Counted from the stretch's first letter, positions 23,701 through 32,266 are shown. The stretch: DNA of 64,000 bases from Elysia chlorotica (GCA_003991915.1 RQTK01000164.1:418822-482821); one strand, 5' to 3'. Numbers and translations are program-made. The notes: generated by a model not told the origin, from the letters alone.

Positions 23701-26700
23701 GACTTATCACCTAAACTAGCCACTAGTTCAAGGTACATCACAAATTTCCAGTTGGCTTAATATAGCCTGGTTATTTGTATGTGTGTATTGAACATTTTCA
23801 TAACAAGTTTTCATGCCAGATACTGTGACCCATAGTAATGTTCAGTTTTAAGTGTGTTGACTTTGAATGTTTTTAAGGCATTAAATTGCAGTCCTACAAC
23901 ACAGTTATATTTTTTTTTTATCAGAGTCGCATCAACAGTCATCGTTACCGCACTATGGATGAACTGGAAGCAGATATCATGGAACTTTGCCAGAATGCAC
24001 AGAGCTTTAACATGGAGGGATCAGTGGTATTGTTTTTTTTACACACTTGTATTATAGGTCAAAATGTAATATAAGTTAAATAATGATTGATGATTCCATA
24101 ACTGCATATTATTTTGTTAACACTGACAGAATGTCAACCCTTTTAAATATGCTTAAATGTGATCTTGATTGTTTTCAAGTTGTTTTTTGTTTTGCATCTG
24201 ATTCCGTATTTTGTGCCTATCTAATTGACACTGTTTTGTTTACAGATATATGAAGATTCCATTGTGCTACAGTCTGTGTGCACCAATGCCAGGGAAAAAC
24301 TTGAGAAAGACATGGCGAAGGCCAAGCCTGATGAATCCTCTACAGAGAGTGAGAACAGCGAGGATGAAGATGACAAAGAGGAGGACAGTGAGGAAGATGG
24401 CGATGATGAAGACAGTATGTTAAATGTTTTTTTCTCTTTTATGTACAATCTGGCTTTGAATAATGGATCTGGAATTAACCAAGGAATGACTTTGCTTGTC
24501 AATTAGATATCATTGAGGGTGAGAGATATTAACCCCCGTGGTGCTTGAAAGCCCGAAAGGCCAAATGGCCAGTCTGGGTCTGGCACGGATGACTGGGTGT
24601 GAAAAAATGGGGTGTGGCAGTACTGTTCACTTGGTTAACTGATGCTCTTAGTGTTGCGCTGATTGATGATATTTTTGTATTATTTCTATTTATGAGTTCA
24701 TAAAACTATATATGTCTATTGCGCAGAGAGGTTAGGTGATTTTACTATCTTGTTTGTTTCGGCTTTTCAATAATCTTTTATCACTCTTGTTTGTGCAAAA
24801 TAAAGGGAGGAGGCAGTCATTACTTTATCTCCCGCAGATGCTCACTATTAAACTTGATTTTAAATAGCTGTGGGTGTGATTACTTTCAGTTCAAATCCTT
24901 TTTTACATGGAACAATATTCCTACTGTGTGTCTCTTGAGTGAAAGGGTAGTGCGCTTAAAACCCTTGTAGCCTCAATTGAAAGTTCTGCAATACAGAAAG
25001 GGTCATATCAGCTGACGATCGAACCTTTGACATGTCAATCCAGAGCGCTAATGGTAGATATACCTGTCACCTTATATTCCTAAAATGCAATGTTCAAATA
25101 AATCTTATGGCCTACAGGCTTCTTAAAGATATTGGTGTGTCTTTGTGTCTTGGTGGTAGGCGTTTGACACTCCTATTTGAATCAGTCAAAGCATGGCTTT
25201 CATCACCTTTTCCCCTACATCAATGGTCTATCCATCTTCATACACAGGACTAAACACTGCCACATTACCCAAGATCTCCACAGGGGGTATTTTGCTCCTT
25301 CCTCAGCCCTTTCCTTTCTTGAAGTTCAGACTATGATCAGTGATAATAACCATCATAATTGGACTAAGTAGCCGAGAATCCGCCAAACTATTTATTGAAT
25401 TCATTGTTTGATATTTTAAGAGCCTATATACCCATTCACTAGTTTCCTGCGTGCTGGAGAAATGGGAATAAAGGATGAATGAAGGCCCACCACTACCAAT
25501 GTCAGTTACTCGGCATTCCGCAGTGCCCTGTCTAGGAGGTGCTAAGTCAATTAAGAAGCCGACGCAGGGCCTGTAGTTTTCTCACAACGAGCAGTTATGG
25601 CGCTTTTGTGGTTTAGGAAGATTCAACTAGATTGTTGGTTTTTTAGTTTTTCCCTGTAAAAGTATTCACAATTTTTTTTACTTCATGGATCTATATTAGT
25701 TTAAGCCTCTTGATTCCTTGAAGAACATAAGGCCGCAACAACTCCACCAGACTCGTTTCTGACTGGTCCTCCTCAGCATGTGTTTTCGGTCGCTTTTACT
25801 TCTGCTTCAGTGCTATTGCGTCCGACCTTGCGTTTCCCTTGGGGTTACACTCCCAAGGCTTGCCTTGTGATGTTGAATTAAGGTTTTCGAAGTGTGTGGC
25901 CTATCCAGCCCCATTTACGCTTTTTTATCGAAATTCGGTGGAAAGCCATAGTGGTACATCAGTCTCCAGATGACACCTCTGTCAAAGCTGTCAAATACCT
26001 TTTGAAACTCAACAGGAACTGCATACAGAGTGGTCTACCACTCTAGTGACTTCTCGATGATGATGCGCATCATCAATCTATGTGATGTGTACTTAAAATT
26101 TTATTTAACACAGATCATCATAAGATTTCTTTTTCTTACCCAGGTCAAGCAACTAGAGCCAAAAAGAAGCGTGAGAATGGAAAGAAAACTCCCAAAGAGG
26201 TATGTTGAATGTCACTTTCATAAATGATCAGTGCCACAATTGGTTATTTTTTAACAATATTTAGTTTTTCTTTTTCCACTTTTTGTCAAAGGACAATTTT
26301 TTTCTCTCTTCAATAAATCTCTTACACCTTGATGGTAAAAAATGTTCCACTGAGAGGCAATTAAAAGACACAAATAAAAAAATGTACAGTTTTGGGGTAA
26401 GGAATTACTTAATAATATGAAAAAGCGCACTCAGTTTTCAGTCTTGGTCCTTTTTATATTTGTTCCCCAAAAATTTAACAGTTGTAAATTTTGTCTTTAA
26501 AAGCTTTAAACCTCATGATGTACAGGAAATTTTGTTTGTTTTTTTCTAGAAAGATAAAATGCGCAAGAATGTAAAACGAAGAGCCGCTTCTAAAGTTCGA
26601 CAGGCTATCATAAGTGATGATGAGAGTGAAGAAGAGAAGGTCTGATAATGATGTCATCTCCCAAATTGGCGTTGTATCTGTGGTATGTGCATGCTACTTG

Positions 26701-28851
26701 TTTTTCCTCTTCTAAGTTCTTGTGAAAACTGGTGAACTCCTTTTTTTCTTTCAATTTGTGATTATTTGGTTATATTGCAATAAAAAAAAAAGGTATGGAG
26801 TCTACTGTTTAAAAAAAAAATTGTTGCCTTTCTCTCTCTGTTGTTGTATAAGTAAATATGTATTTTTTATAATAAAAAGATTTGGATAATTTATAATGCA
26901 TGTTTTAACACTTAAGCCATGTATATTTGTCCAATATTATCCTCATCTTATCCTTTTTATCTGAATAGCCGTAGGTTATTTTTAAACTCTTCTTGATCAT
27001 TATATACTACTATATATTCTATTGCCTTTGCCACTGGGTCTACTTGATCTCTAATCATTTATTATGTACTTTAAATTGAAATCTTGTAGATTCAATAAAT
27101 TATCCATTATTTTGCTTCAATTCAAAATAATGTTCTCTTCATAATATCAAGTGAAAATTATGTAGGTGGCTTATTATCAATACTGAGTAGTTGTGAGTGT
27201 CATTATGGGCTTTCTATAAACTGTTCTACATTTCCACTTATTATACATCTTGTAGAAACGCTAGAGAGATTATTCTAAGAAATGTTGAACTACACAAGTT
27301 AAAGAGTACATTTGCTTTGTCTCGCCTCTTTCTACAGATACATGCTTTTTGTAGAAATGTTTGATACATTTCATTTTATCAGACAGTCACCTACTATATT
27401 TTTTGAGAATTTTACCCACGCATGCCACAATTTGTTGTTGTAGTAGTGCTGGTAATAATTTCCCACCGACCCAAGACTGTCATCACTTTTTTATACACAT
27501 AATACCCATATTCAAAATTAAAACATTCAGATATCTTTCTCCCTGTAGGCATGCATATGTTTCAGTTTAATCTAACAAATACCAGTCTAACTTAAGTTCA
27601 CCTTATACCGAATTTGATTGGGCTCCGTTAGCTGACAATTATGTTCGAAGTTGTGTAGTATTACTAATGGTTTTTAATTAAATGCAATACTGCAATTTGT
27701 AGTGGTGGATCTTGGAGAATTCAGATTTTTGTTTTACGCTTGAACATCTACATATAAACAGTACTGAAGAATGTTGCTACTGCACAAAGAAATCATATTC
27801 CTACCTTTTTTTCCTTCTGATTCTTGGACTTATTGCCTTTTCTAGACATGTTAGAATGATCAAAATAGGAAGTAGGTTAACATTAGAAAATTAAATTTAG
27901 TATACGACCTGTTCGTGAAAATGTCTTTATACTTAAATTGGTCAACACCTGCTCTGAAGCAGGACTATAAGCCTAAAATTGGTTGTGAGTTTTATATGTT
28001 ACTTTTAAAATTAAGATATCAATCATGATAACTTCGGTGAAGTTTTATAAAGATTCAGGTGCTTTATAGCTTAGTTTCATCATTTTAACTCTGCCAATTA
28101 TGCATTCAAGCTCTTACATGGTTCTTAATATACAAAAATAATTTGTGCACTTGAATATGCTACCCAGCTATTCAGAAAAATAAAGAAATAAATTATTGTT
28201 TAAGTTTAGGTTATTAATTTTTATCCTTTGAAAGTAGTACCTTTTAAATACTCCAAATGGCTTCAAAATTTTCTTCCTTTCATTGTTTTTTTTAGACGTA
28301 GCTTTTTTTTTTTTTTTAAACAAGCAGGAAAAAAGTATTAACGCACAATGTCTTTGCTCTTTAGGTTAACAAAAGTGTAATAAGTTGATGTTTTTAACAG
28401 TCAGCTTTCACGGTATTGATAAACACTATGAGAGAGTAGAAAAAAAATGCGGGAAAGCTGTCATTAAAGACCATTAATTTGTTTATGAGGTTAAGCATGT
28501 TTGATTGTAATTTGTCTTAATTTTGATGTTTCTCTAAGTTGTTTTCAAGCTGGCTCAACAGGTTCCCCATATTGTTGTTCTATTAACAGCATGCTTTTGG
28601 TTGTTTTTTTAAACGACTTTTAGTTTTGATAAAAATGTATCCTTGTTTGTGTGTACATTCTTAAAAATATTTCTCCACGATTATTTATAGACAAAAATTA
28701 GATGCAGATCCACTCTTTTGCAGAGCACTTTTTATTGAAGTTATTTTGAAAATATTTCTAATCATCCCCACAGGAAGAGGAGGAGGAAAGAAGACCAGCT
28801 TCAAGGTGCTCATCTCGTTTGTCCTCTACAGGCAGTAACAAAAAGCGCTAG
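2165..28851 (+). CDS. SMARCA4: SWI/SNF ATPase, BRG1/brahma orthologue (whole gene, 30 joined coding exons)
   Basis: Catalytic subunit of the SWI/SNF (BAF) complex, which uses ATP to slide or eject nucleosomes in the nucleus. The start ATG at 2165 is preceded by an in-frame TGA at 2159-2161. The exons listed separately join in frame to 1630 residues, close to human BRG1 (1647). Domains in order: Met/Gly/Pro/Gln-rich N-terminus (1-225), QLQ (about 229-265), HSA (about 455-530), BRK (about 620-655), SNF2 ATPase with DEMGLGKT (753-760) and DEGH (855-858), helicase C with [12 protein letters not shown] (1128-1139) and [11 protein letters not shown] (1158-1168), SnAC (about 1240-1331), AT-hook RGRPP (1399-1403) and a bromodomain (about 1413-1525). 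All catalytic motifs are intact. One exon position (residues 1431-1466) has two alternative copies. Invertebrates usually have one gene for SMARCA2 and SMARCA4 together, so the symbol covers both. Introns of 300-750 bp not described separately hold nothing I recognise. Confidence 0.97.
3087..3290 (+). CDS. SMARCA4: SMARCA4 coding exon 2 (QLQ domain)
   Basis: Acceptor ATCCAG (3081-3086), donor GTAATT (3291). It codes for residues 211-278, including the QLQ domain with core [18 protein letters not shown], a protein-interaction motif of SWI/SNF ATPases. It is followed by EGKRP, as in BRG1. Confidence 0.95.
3484..3844 (+). CDS. SMARCA4: SMARCA4 coding exon 3 (Gln/Pro/Gly-rich linker)
   Basis: Acceptor CAG at 3481-3483, donor GTTGGT (3845). 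Residues 279-398: poly-Gln runs, then the conserved segment [14 protein letters not shown] that leads into HSA. Bases 3612-3673 have a displaced copy at 6451-6513 in intron 5. Confidence 0.95.
4167..4293 (+). CDS. SMARCA4: SMARCA4 coding exon 4 (pre-HSA helix)
   Basis: Acceptor CATCAG, donor GTAACT. It reads [12 protein letters not shown] and ends [14 protein letters not shown] (residues 399-441), matching the conserved pre-HSA segment of BRG1. It ends in phase 0. Confidence 0.96.
4652..4825 (+). CDS. SMARCA4: SMARCA4 coding exon 5 (HSA domain, first part)
   Basis: The acceptor is TTTTCCAG and the donor GTGAAG. Its 58 codons (442-499) include [20 protein letters not shown], the start of the helicase/SANT-associated helix that in SWI/SNF binds the actin and actin-related-protein module. 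Confidence 0.97.
4826..7310 (+). other. SMARCA4 intron 5 with tandem duplication
   Basis: This intron of 2485 bp is dominated by a direct duplication: copy 1 about 5509-6450, copy 2 about 6514-7342, which runs into exon 6. Copy 2 lacks about 100 bp present near 5684-5784 of copy 1. Their 3' halves (6017-6420 and 6909-7310) are nearly identical, while the 5' parts differ at many sites. CT microsatellites lie in both copies near 5803-5840 and 6711-6736. Confidence 0.9.
6422..6513 (+). pseudogene. Chimeric exon fragment: 5' end of exon 6 fused to part of exon 3
   Basis: Bases 6422-6450 repeat the first 29 nt of exon 6, with an intact AG acceptor just upstream at 6420-6421. Bases 6451-6513 repeat exon 3 bases 3612-3673 with one extra T near 6491. 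If spliced from exon 5, the reading begins [10 protein letters not shown], turns into an exon 3 sequence in the wrong frame, and stops soon after 6520. It therefore cannot make a working HSA domain. It may be inert or act as a poison exon. Confidence 0.85.
7311..7484 (+). CDS. SMARCA4: SMARCA4 coding exon 6 (HSA domain, second part)
   Basis: Acceptor AAATCAG, donor GTAAGT. Residues 500-557 begin [19 protein letters not shown] and end EKERMRRLM, closely matching BRG1. This is the intact copy of the exon whose first 29 nt are duplicated at 6422. Confidence 0.97.
7800..7964 (+). CDS. SMARCA4: SMARCA4 coding exon 7 (post-HSA, Lys-rich)
   Basis: Acceptor CACCAG, donor GTGAAC. Residues 558-612 carry the invariant [20 protein letters not shown] segment (post-HSA region that regulates the ATPase) and end in a lysine run. 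Confidence 0.97.
7965..11030 (+). other. SMARCA4 intron 7 (no gene)
   Basis: An AT-rich intron of 3066 bp. At 8941-8982 it contains an antisense remnant of the SINE tail seen elsewhere in the window (GTTGAGTT...AACGTCCAACGTCAGC). I see no coding exon or structured RNA in the rest. Confidence 0.6.
11031..11161 (+). CDS. SMARCA4: SMARCA4 coding exon 8 (BRK domain)
   Basis: The acceptor is an A-rich tract then CAG; the donor is GTGAGT. Residues 613-655 include the BRK core [18 protein letters not shown] and LESWLEMNP, a small fold found in BRM and CHD-type proteins. A GTAATG at 11073 inside the exon is a possible but unneeded donor. Confidence 0.95.
11532..11598 (+). CDS. SMARCA4: SMARCA4 coding exon 9 (end of BRK, acidic linker)
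   Basis: Residues 656-678: [18 protein letters not shown], equivalent to the acidic stretch after BRK in BRG1. Acceptor GCACAG, donor GTACAT. Confidence 0.9.
11895..11935 (+). CDS. SMARCA4: SMARCA4 coding exon 10 (acidic microexon)
   Basis: A 41-nt exon, acceptor TTTTTTTTTAG, donor GTAAGT. It reads [14 protein letters not shown] and ends in phase 2, matching the phase of exon 11. It is supported by frame and splice sites more than by conservation. Confidence 0.8.
11936..12669 (+). other. SMARCA4 intron 10 with diverged repeat and a cryptic acceptor
   Basis: A strong acceptor (CCTTCTGTTTTCAG) ends at 12034 and opens a short frame that stops after nine codons. Bases about 12450-12645 are a diverged copy of the repeat that precedes exon 6 (about 7041-7240), sharing GAGCTTTAA, AGTTAACT, CAATTTGGTTAG and CTCACATGCAGG. 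Confidence 0.7.
12670..12790 (+). CDS. SMARCA4: SMARCA4 coding exon 11 (entry to SNF2 ATPase)
   Basis: Acceptor CCTTAG, donor GTTAGT. Residues 692-732: [20 protein letters not shown] followed by NGRLKEYQ. The final YQ is the Q-motif that precedes helicase motif I. Confidence 0.96.
12967..13130 (+). CDS. SMARCA4: SMARCA4 coding exon 12 (helicase motif I)
   Basis: Acceptor TCACAG, donor GTAAGT. It carries [20 protein letters not shown] and the Walker A motif DEMGLGKT (residues 753-760, catalytic Lys 759). Confidence 0.98.
13504..13681 (+). CDS. SMARCA4: SMARCA4 coding exon 13 (ATPase core)
   Basis: Acceptor TTTTTCAG, donor GTAATT. Residues 787-846 include [15 protein letters not shown] and [15 protein letters not shown], standard SNF2 core sequence. 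Confidence 0.98.
13961..14089 (+). CDS. SMARCA4: SMARCA4 coding exon 14 (helicase motifs II and III)
   Basis: Acceptor TATGCAG, donor GTATGT. It contains the Walker B box [10 protein letters not shown] (DEGH 855-858) and LLLTGTPLQ (motif III). Confidence 0.98.
14776..14889 (+). CDS. SMARCA4: SMARCA4 coding exon 15 (ATPase lobe 1)
   Basis: Acceptor TCACCAG, donor GTTTGT. It reads [20 protein letters not shown] and ends [11 protein letters not shown] (residues 890-927), nearly identical to BRG1. Confidence 0.98.
15297..15410 (+). CDS. SMARCA4: SMARCA4 coding exon 16 (between the ATPase lobes)
   Basis: Acceptor TTGCAG, donor GTTGGA. Residues 928-965 carry [20 protein letters not shown], the conserved SNF2 inter-lobe helix. 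Confidence 0.98.
16054..16161 (+). CDS. SMARCA4: SMARCA4 coding exon 17
   Basis: Acceptor TCTTCAG, donor GTAAAT. Residues 966-1001: [30 protein letters not shown]. The intron before it (15411-16053) shows no other feature. Confidence 0.98.
16550..16680 (+). CDS. SMARCA4: SMARCA4 coding exon 18
   Basis: Acceptor CTTCAG, donor GTGAGT. Residues 1002-1044: [20 protein letters not shown] is diagnostic of the SNF2 family lobe 2 entry. Confidence 0.98.
16882..17024 (+). CDS. SMARCA4: SMARCA4 coding exon 19 (helicase C start)
   Basis: Acceptor AAACAG, donor GTAGGA. It carries [14 protein letters not shown] and [19 protein letters not shown] (motif IV region). Confidence 0.98.
17372..17559 (+). CDS. 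SMARCA4: SMARCA4 coding exon 20 (helicase motif V)
   Basis: Acceptor TTTGCAG, donor GTCTTT. Residues 1093-1155: [26 protein letters not shown] and FDSDWNPHQ. Confidence 0.98.
17962..18192 (+). CDS. SMARCA4: SMARCA4 coding exon 21 (helicase motif VI)
   Basis: Acceptor GCTTAG, donor GTTGGT. Residues 1156-1232: [11 protein letters not shown] with the arginine fingers, then [17 protein letters not shown] and [10 protein letters not shown]. Confidence 0.98.
18563..18640 (+). CDS. SMARCA4: SMARCA4 coding exon 22 (SnAC start)
   Basis: Acceptor TATTTAG, donor GTACGG. It reads [20 protein letters not shown] (residues 1233-1258 in all), the start of the Snf2 ATP-coupling domain. Confidence 0.96.
18812..18990 (+). 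mobile_element. tRNA-derived SINE-like copy in intron 22
   Basis: The head has a tRNA-like A-box region (TGACTCAATGGTTAGGGCAT) and a B-box-like GGGTTTGATCC about 45 bp further on, the usual layout of a tRNA-derived SINE. It does not match the other SINE family in the window. The 3' boundary is uncertain. Confidence 0.45.
19080..19298 (+). CDS. SMARCA4: SMARCA4 coding exon 23 (SnAC domain)
   Basis: Acceptor TTTTTAAG, donor GTAATT. Residues 1259-1331: [20 protein letters not shown] and [17 protein letters not shown], the conserved SnAC core that couples ATP hydrolysis to remodelling. Confidence 0.97.
19602..19900 (+). CDS. SMARCA4: SMARCA4 coding exon 24 (AT-hook and start of bromodomain)
   Basis: Acceptor TTTAAAG, donor GTAATG. 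Residues 1332-1430: Lys/Ser-rich linker, AT-hook [11 protein letters not shown], then [17 protein letters not shown], the first bromodomain helix. It ends in phase 2, which both copies of the next exon require. Confidence 0.96.
19901..21184 (+). other. SMARCA4 intron 24 (no gene)
   Basis: AT-rich intron of 1284 bp. TCTAGATC-type words occur at about 20195-20210 and 20296-20310. No exon is seen until the first bromodomain alternative at 21185. Confidence 0.6.
21185..21290 (+). CDS. SMARCA4: SMARCA4 alternative exon 25a (bromodomain ZA loop, version A)
   Basis: A 106-nt exon with acceptor TTGTTCTTAG and strong donor GTAAGT. Spliced after exon 24 it reads [20 protein letters not shown] and continues [16 protein letters not shown] (residues 1431-1466). 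This is the end of helix Z and the ZA loop, one wall of the acetyl-lysine pocket. In the PEYY motif the second Tyr is Phe, while the first is kept. It is 126 bp upstream of a second intact copy of equal length and phase. Confidence 0.95.
21417..21522 (+). CDS. SMARCA4: SMARCA4 alternative exon 25b (bromodomain ZA loop, version B)
   Basis: A 106-nt exon with strong acceptor GTTTTTACAG and strong donor GTAAGT. It reads [20 protein letters not shown] and continues [16 protein letters not shown]. It matches exon 25a at 27 of 36 residues. Spliced after 25a it would be read in another frame and stop at the seventh codon (TAG), so only one copy can be used per productive mRNA. It keeps PEYY, as in human BRG1, and is the more canonical of the two. 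Confidence 0.95.
22296..22505. mobile_element. Possible pogo/Tigger-like MITE relic
   Basis: The segment begins AGTGGACCTCGCATAGAGCA and repeats AACCTCGACCATAACAAAG and AACCTCAACATAACGAAG. Words of the form CCTCGA..TAACGAA are typical of pogo/Tigger element ends. There is no transposase frame and the boundaries are uncertain. Confidence 0.35.
23366..23612 (+). mobile_element. tRNA-derived SINE, copy 1
   Basis: The tRNA-like head has A box GGGGTAGAGCATTGGCTT and B box near GATTCGAGTCCTGG. It is followed by the family core TTGGGTCGGTGTCAGTTTA, then CCTGTCTCGTGTGTGGCAGC and a tail ending GTTAAAACCAACTCAATTCG. The same order of blocks recurs at 45515-45785 (+) and 48635-48905 (-). Confidence 0.8.
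23925..24026 (+). CDS. SMARCA4: SMARCA4 coding exon 26 (bromodomain helices A-B)
   Basis: Acceptor TTATCAG, donor GTATTG. Residues 1467-1500: [20 protein letters not shown] with the acetyl-lysine-binding Asn (1495 in SFN). Confidence 0.97.
24246..24414 (+). CDS. SMARCA4: SMARCA4 coding exon 27 (end of bromodomain, acidic tail)
   Basis: Acceptor TTTACAG, donor [26 protein letters not shown] is the last bromodomain helix, followed by a Ser/Glu/Asp-rich tract. Confidence 0.96.
24415..26143 (+). other. SMARCA4 intron 27 (unclassified repeat material)
   Basis: The stretch about 24520-25980 is richer in GC and CpG than neighbouring introns. It contains words such as GATCGAACCTTTGACATG (25017), which look like an antisense tRNA B box. 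No element could be named and no coding exon is seen. Confidence 0.4.
26144..26199 (+). CDS. SMARCA4: SMARCA4 coding exon 28 (basic tail)
   Basis: Acceptor TTACCCAG, donor GTATGT. It reads [18 protein letters not shown], a Lys-rich C-terminal segment, and restores phase 0. Confidence 0.88.
26550..26639 (+). CDS. SMARCA4: SMARCA4 coding exon 29
   Basis: Acceptor TTTTCTAG. It reads [16 protein letters not shown] and then [10 protein letters not shown], matching the VVSDDDSEEE tail of BRG1. The donor GTCTGA (26640) is weak. If not used, translation ends two codons later at TGA 26643-26645, giving a shorter C-terminus. Confidence 0.9.
26640..28773 (+). other. SMARCA4 intron 29 or alternative 3' UTR
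   Basis: If exon 29 is not spliced, this stretch becomes a 3' UTR, with AATAAA at 26779-26784 and 26871-26876. Otherwise it is a plain AT-rich intron of 2134 bp. No other gene is seen. Confidence 0.5.
28774..28851 (+). CDS. SMARCA4: SMARCA4 coding exon 30 (C-terminus and stop)
   Basis: Acceptor CCCCACAG. It reads [20 protein letters not shown] then SNKKR and stops at TAG 28849-28851. The frame is continuous with exon 29 (SEEEK into EEEEE). Confidence 0.8.
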   Translation, partial: EEEEERRPASRCSSRLSSTGSNKKR

Positions 28852-30105
28852 ACCTTTAATCATGTTGTTGAGATCATATTGATCTCCATGATGAAAGAAA
28901 CTCCATAATATAGTTTCAATATGTCCAAAGAATACTTAGTTTTCATTAATTTCAAATAGAAAGTTTTTACTTACATTTTTTTGTATTTTTAATTCGAAAA
29001 TGGTCATGTTATAAGTAAGACACCTAACACAAATTTTATGTCGGCAGAATTTTTGTATCATCAAAATCAATGATGCTGAATAGTTAGTCAAGTTAGTCAG
29101 TGACTGCCCTATCGCGGATCAATGTTTGTATTACCAAGTTATTTTTCCTTACCATGAACATGTAATATGTTTATAGAGTTCCTATAGATTTATTTTTTTA
29201 AATTTTACCTCAATCAATTATAGATTAAAACTTAGTTCAAAAGATATATTTGTTAACAAATATCCTCTTTCTTTCATTGCTACACACAATGAACTGTTAT
29301 CATGGGGTTGAGCTTCATTTCTTGCTATTTACAAACATTTTCTCTGTCCATAACTGCTTCAATTTTTTCCTTTAAGATTTTGTGTTTGTTTTTTTTCTTT
29401 ATTTTCCTTTTATATTATATTGCTATGAGCATCAATTTTTTGGTCCATTTAAAGGCTACTCTTACATTTAAACCTCCTTTGAAACTGTATTGGAGAGATA
29501 TTCTTGTTTGCATTGAGTCTTCATTAAGGAAAACAAACAAATTTGTATAAAAGATATTATTTACCATGAATTGTTTCTCACTTAAACCAGTGAGTAGTTA
29601 TATTTAAATAGGACTGTGTATTTCGTGTTAATTGTTGTTGTTGTTTTTTTTTTTGCGAGTCAAGGAGAGGGATTAAAAGTACTTTTTGACCTTTCTTTTT
29701 AAAAATTTCTTTGTTTCTTTCTTTGAAACAAACTATAAACTATAAGCTTCCTGTAAATATGTATAAATTTGTATTTTTTACGTTACTTGTATTTATGCTC
29801 CTTTTTCTATCTCACACTAGGTAGAATAAACTTGTATGTTTGAAATGAAGGAGACTTCTTTTTTTATATACATTCTGAAATTGTTTGATATTTTTTTTCA
29901 CAAAATGCATTCAGCTTTAGTCTTGTCTCTGATTTTAGTCCATTTAATTCGGTTAGTAATGGTTCTCTTGTGTGTAACCTTAATGTTTTTCTTTTTGTGG
30001 AAGCAGAAATAGAATTGTATCATTATTTTGTATTTATAGAAATACATGTACTGTTTTGATGGTGTTGTGAGTTTTTGTAATAAACATGGAAGTAAAAAAT
30101 GGAAA
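28852..30105 (+). other. SMARCA4: SMARCA4 3' UTR with poly(A) signals
   Basis: AT-rich untranslated region. AATAAA occurs at 29825-29830 and at 30079-30084. The second is followed within 30-40 nt by TTGTGTTCTTTT, a fitting downstream element, so cleavage near 30105 is likely. A further AATAAA lies at 30155-30160. Confidence 0.6.
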
Positions 30106-32266
30106 GCAAGACCTTGTGTTCTTTTTACAAACCCAATTGGATGTTTCTAAAGAAAATAAAACGATAAAGAAACATTTGTTGAATACCTTTACAGTTACAT
30201 GTACTTTCTTCTAAATCATTTTTAGAACCTCGAGACTGTTTAAAAAGATTTAACTACTTTTTGAAGGTCACCACTATTTGTCTTTCACTGGCATGTTCCA
30301 CTAAAATTAAAAAAAGAAAACTCTTTCCTCATTAATAATAGTACCTGCCAAAATCAATTTGATATAGCGTACTCCATTTAACAACTAACAATATTTCACT
30401 TAATATGGCATTCTGAGTCCAAAATAAAGGTTTCCAATATGATTACAGTAGTGAGTAATGAAAGATTTTGGTAATCATACTTACAATATTGTAGTTTGTG
30501 AACCTGGTATTATGTCAAAGCTCCTGGAGCGCAGCCTTTTTTCAACAGTATAATGATACAAAAACATTGATTTTTGCTAGAAAATAATACTTATTCAAAA
30601 TGGTTAATAACTTATACATGTATGCGTTTCTGACATTGAATAGATTAAAAATGAGCAAAGAAAAACTGAATTAATATTTATTGGAGCGCCCACCAAGCTG
30701 AAGTAATTTTATCAGACAGTGTCAGTTGCTCTATCACCAGTAGTGAAAAACCAAAGTCTACTTGGGTGTTTTTTTCAATGGAAAAATCTATTTTGCATAT
30801 ATGTAAGGAAAAGTGTGTTAGAATTATGAAAAGTAGATCAAAAGGGGCCACACACAAAAATACAATTTGTCTTTTGTTATAAATAGACTAGATTGCTGCA
30901 ATTTACTTTATTTTTTTTTTTTAATATAAGTACTGACGAAAGAATGTACCATATACATGAACAACAAATTAAAAATCATTCGAGATGATTGGTTGAAAGA
31001 ACATTACACAAATTTTAAAGGAACAAACTACATGTGCATTAGCTGACCATCAAAATAACTAGCTGAGTACCAATGCCTTAATGATGAATCATTCCCATTT
31101 TACCTCTCATCAGGTATTAGTGTTTGTAAGAGAACAAGAACTCTTTCCAAAATAAATCTGTCACTAACAAAAAAAATCATTCTGTTTTAATGGGCCAGAT
31201 TTCGGGAATAGGTTGCATGCCACCATTTAAAACTCCCAATCATTAGCTGCAATTGTTTTTTTTAAAGAAAATTTTTTTTTATCTACACATTATGACTAAA
31301 TTCCTTCTGATGGTTATTAAATGAATGTGGCTGTATTATATAAGAGTGATAAAATTCTGTTTGAGTCAACTTTTGCCTGCATGTGTTTATAGTAAAGCAC
31401 ATTGACAATGATTGAGCTTCTTGCAGAGAAAGTGCTATTATAAATTATTATACTTCACTGTCAGAGTGACCTTAATCTTTATGAGAGATTACAGAAAGTA
31501 ACCCTCAAAACAAAAAATTCAACTCAAGATGTGCATAAATTTCTGTTTGGGAAAGACAAAATTGGGGAAAAAAGCAGACGTTTTTTATCACTGACACTGA
31601 CCCAGTGCATTTTTATATTGGACCGTCTCCAGCCCCAAGTTGCTTTGGGAATGTTCTATCAGTTGACTCATTATTTAGTGTATTAAAGTAACAAGGGTCA
31701 CATTAGGCACCTTCCATTGAAATTTCAAGCCAGAGACTGACCTTGCTCTAGACGTAAATCACACTGCATTACTTAGGGAAAGAACTAGATACACTGTATC
31801 TACAAGTATTTCATGGGGTGGGTTATAAACACTACTTAGAGTAGCCCTTTTTTTTCTATCATGCTACAGATCTAGGAATTATAGTCATCCAAGACTTAGC
31901 TATGCGACATTGGGCACTGTGTAAAGGCTTGCTGCAATGTGAAAATTTCTGTTATGACCACAATTATGCATAATCATGAACATTAGATTCAGCTATCTAT
32001 TTCTTAACTATAGTCTTGCTGTTTTGAAAACAGCTTAGTTTTGCACAAAGCTTTCAATTCAGTCTGTACCATCCAGTCTTATTTTAAAATTTTCGGGTTT
32101 TGTTGTGGATTATATCTGGACCACGAGCTTTTTTTTTTTTTTTGCTGTTGATAAGACATTGAACCTGTGCACCATTGTCAATATACAACTTACACTTGTT
32201 AATATACCAGTATATCTATTGGGGGAAAAAAAAAGACAGAAATATAGGCTACAGTATATATACATT
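30106..32266. other. Intergenic space between convergent SMARCA4 and BRIX1
   Basis: About 2.1 kb of AT-rich sequence. I see no coding exon, tRNA or clear repeat, only short A/T runs. Confidence 0.6.

Larger units (their letters stand above)
21523..23924 (+). other. SMARCA4 intron 25 (repeats only)
   Basis: Intron of 2402 bp. It contains a possible pogo/Tigger-like relic (22296-22505) and a full-length SINE (23366-23612). The remainder is AT-rich with no exon seen. Confidence 0.6.
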
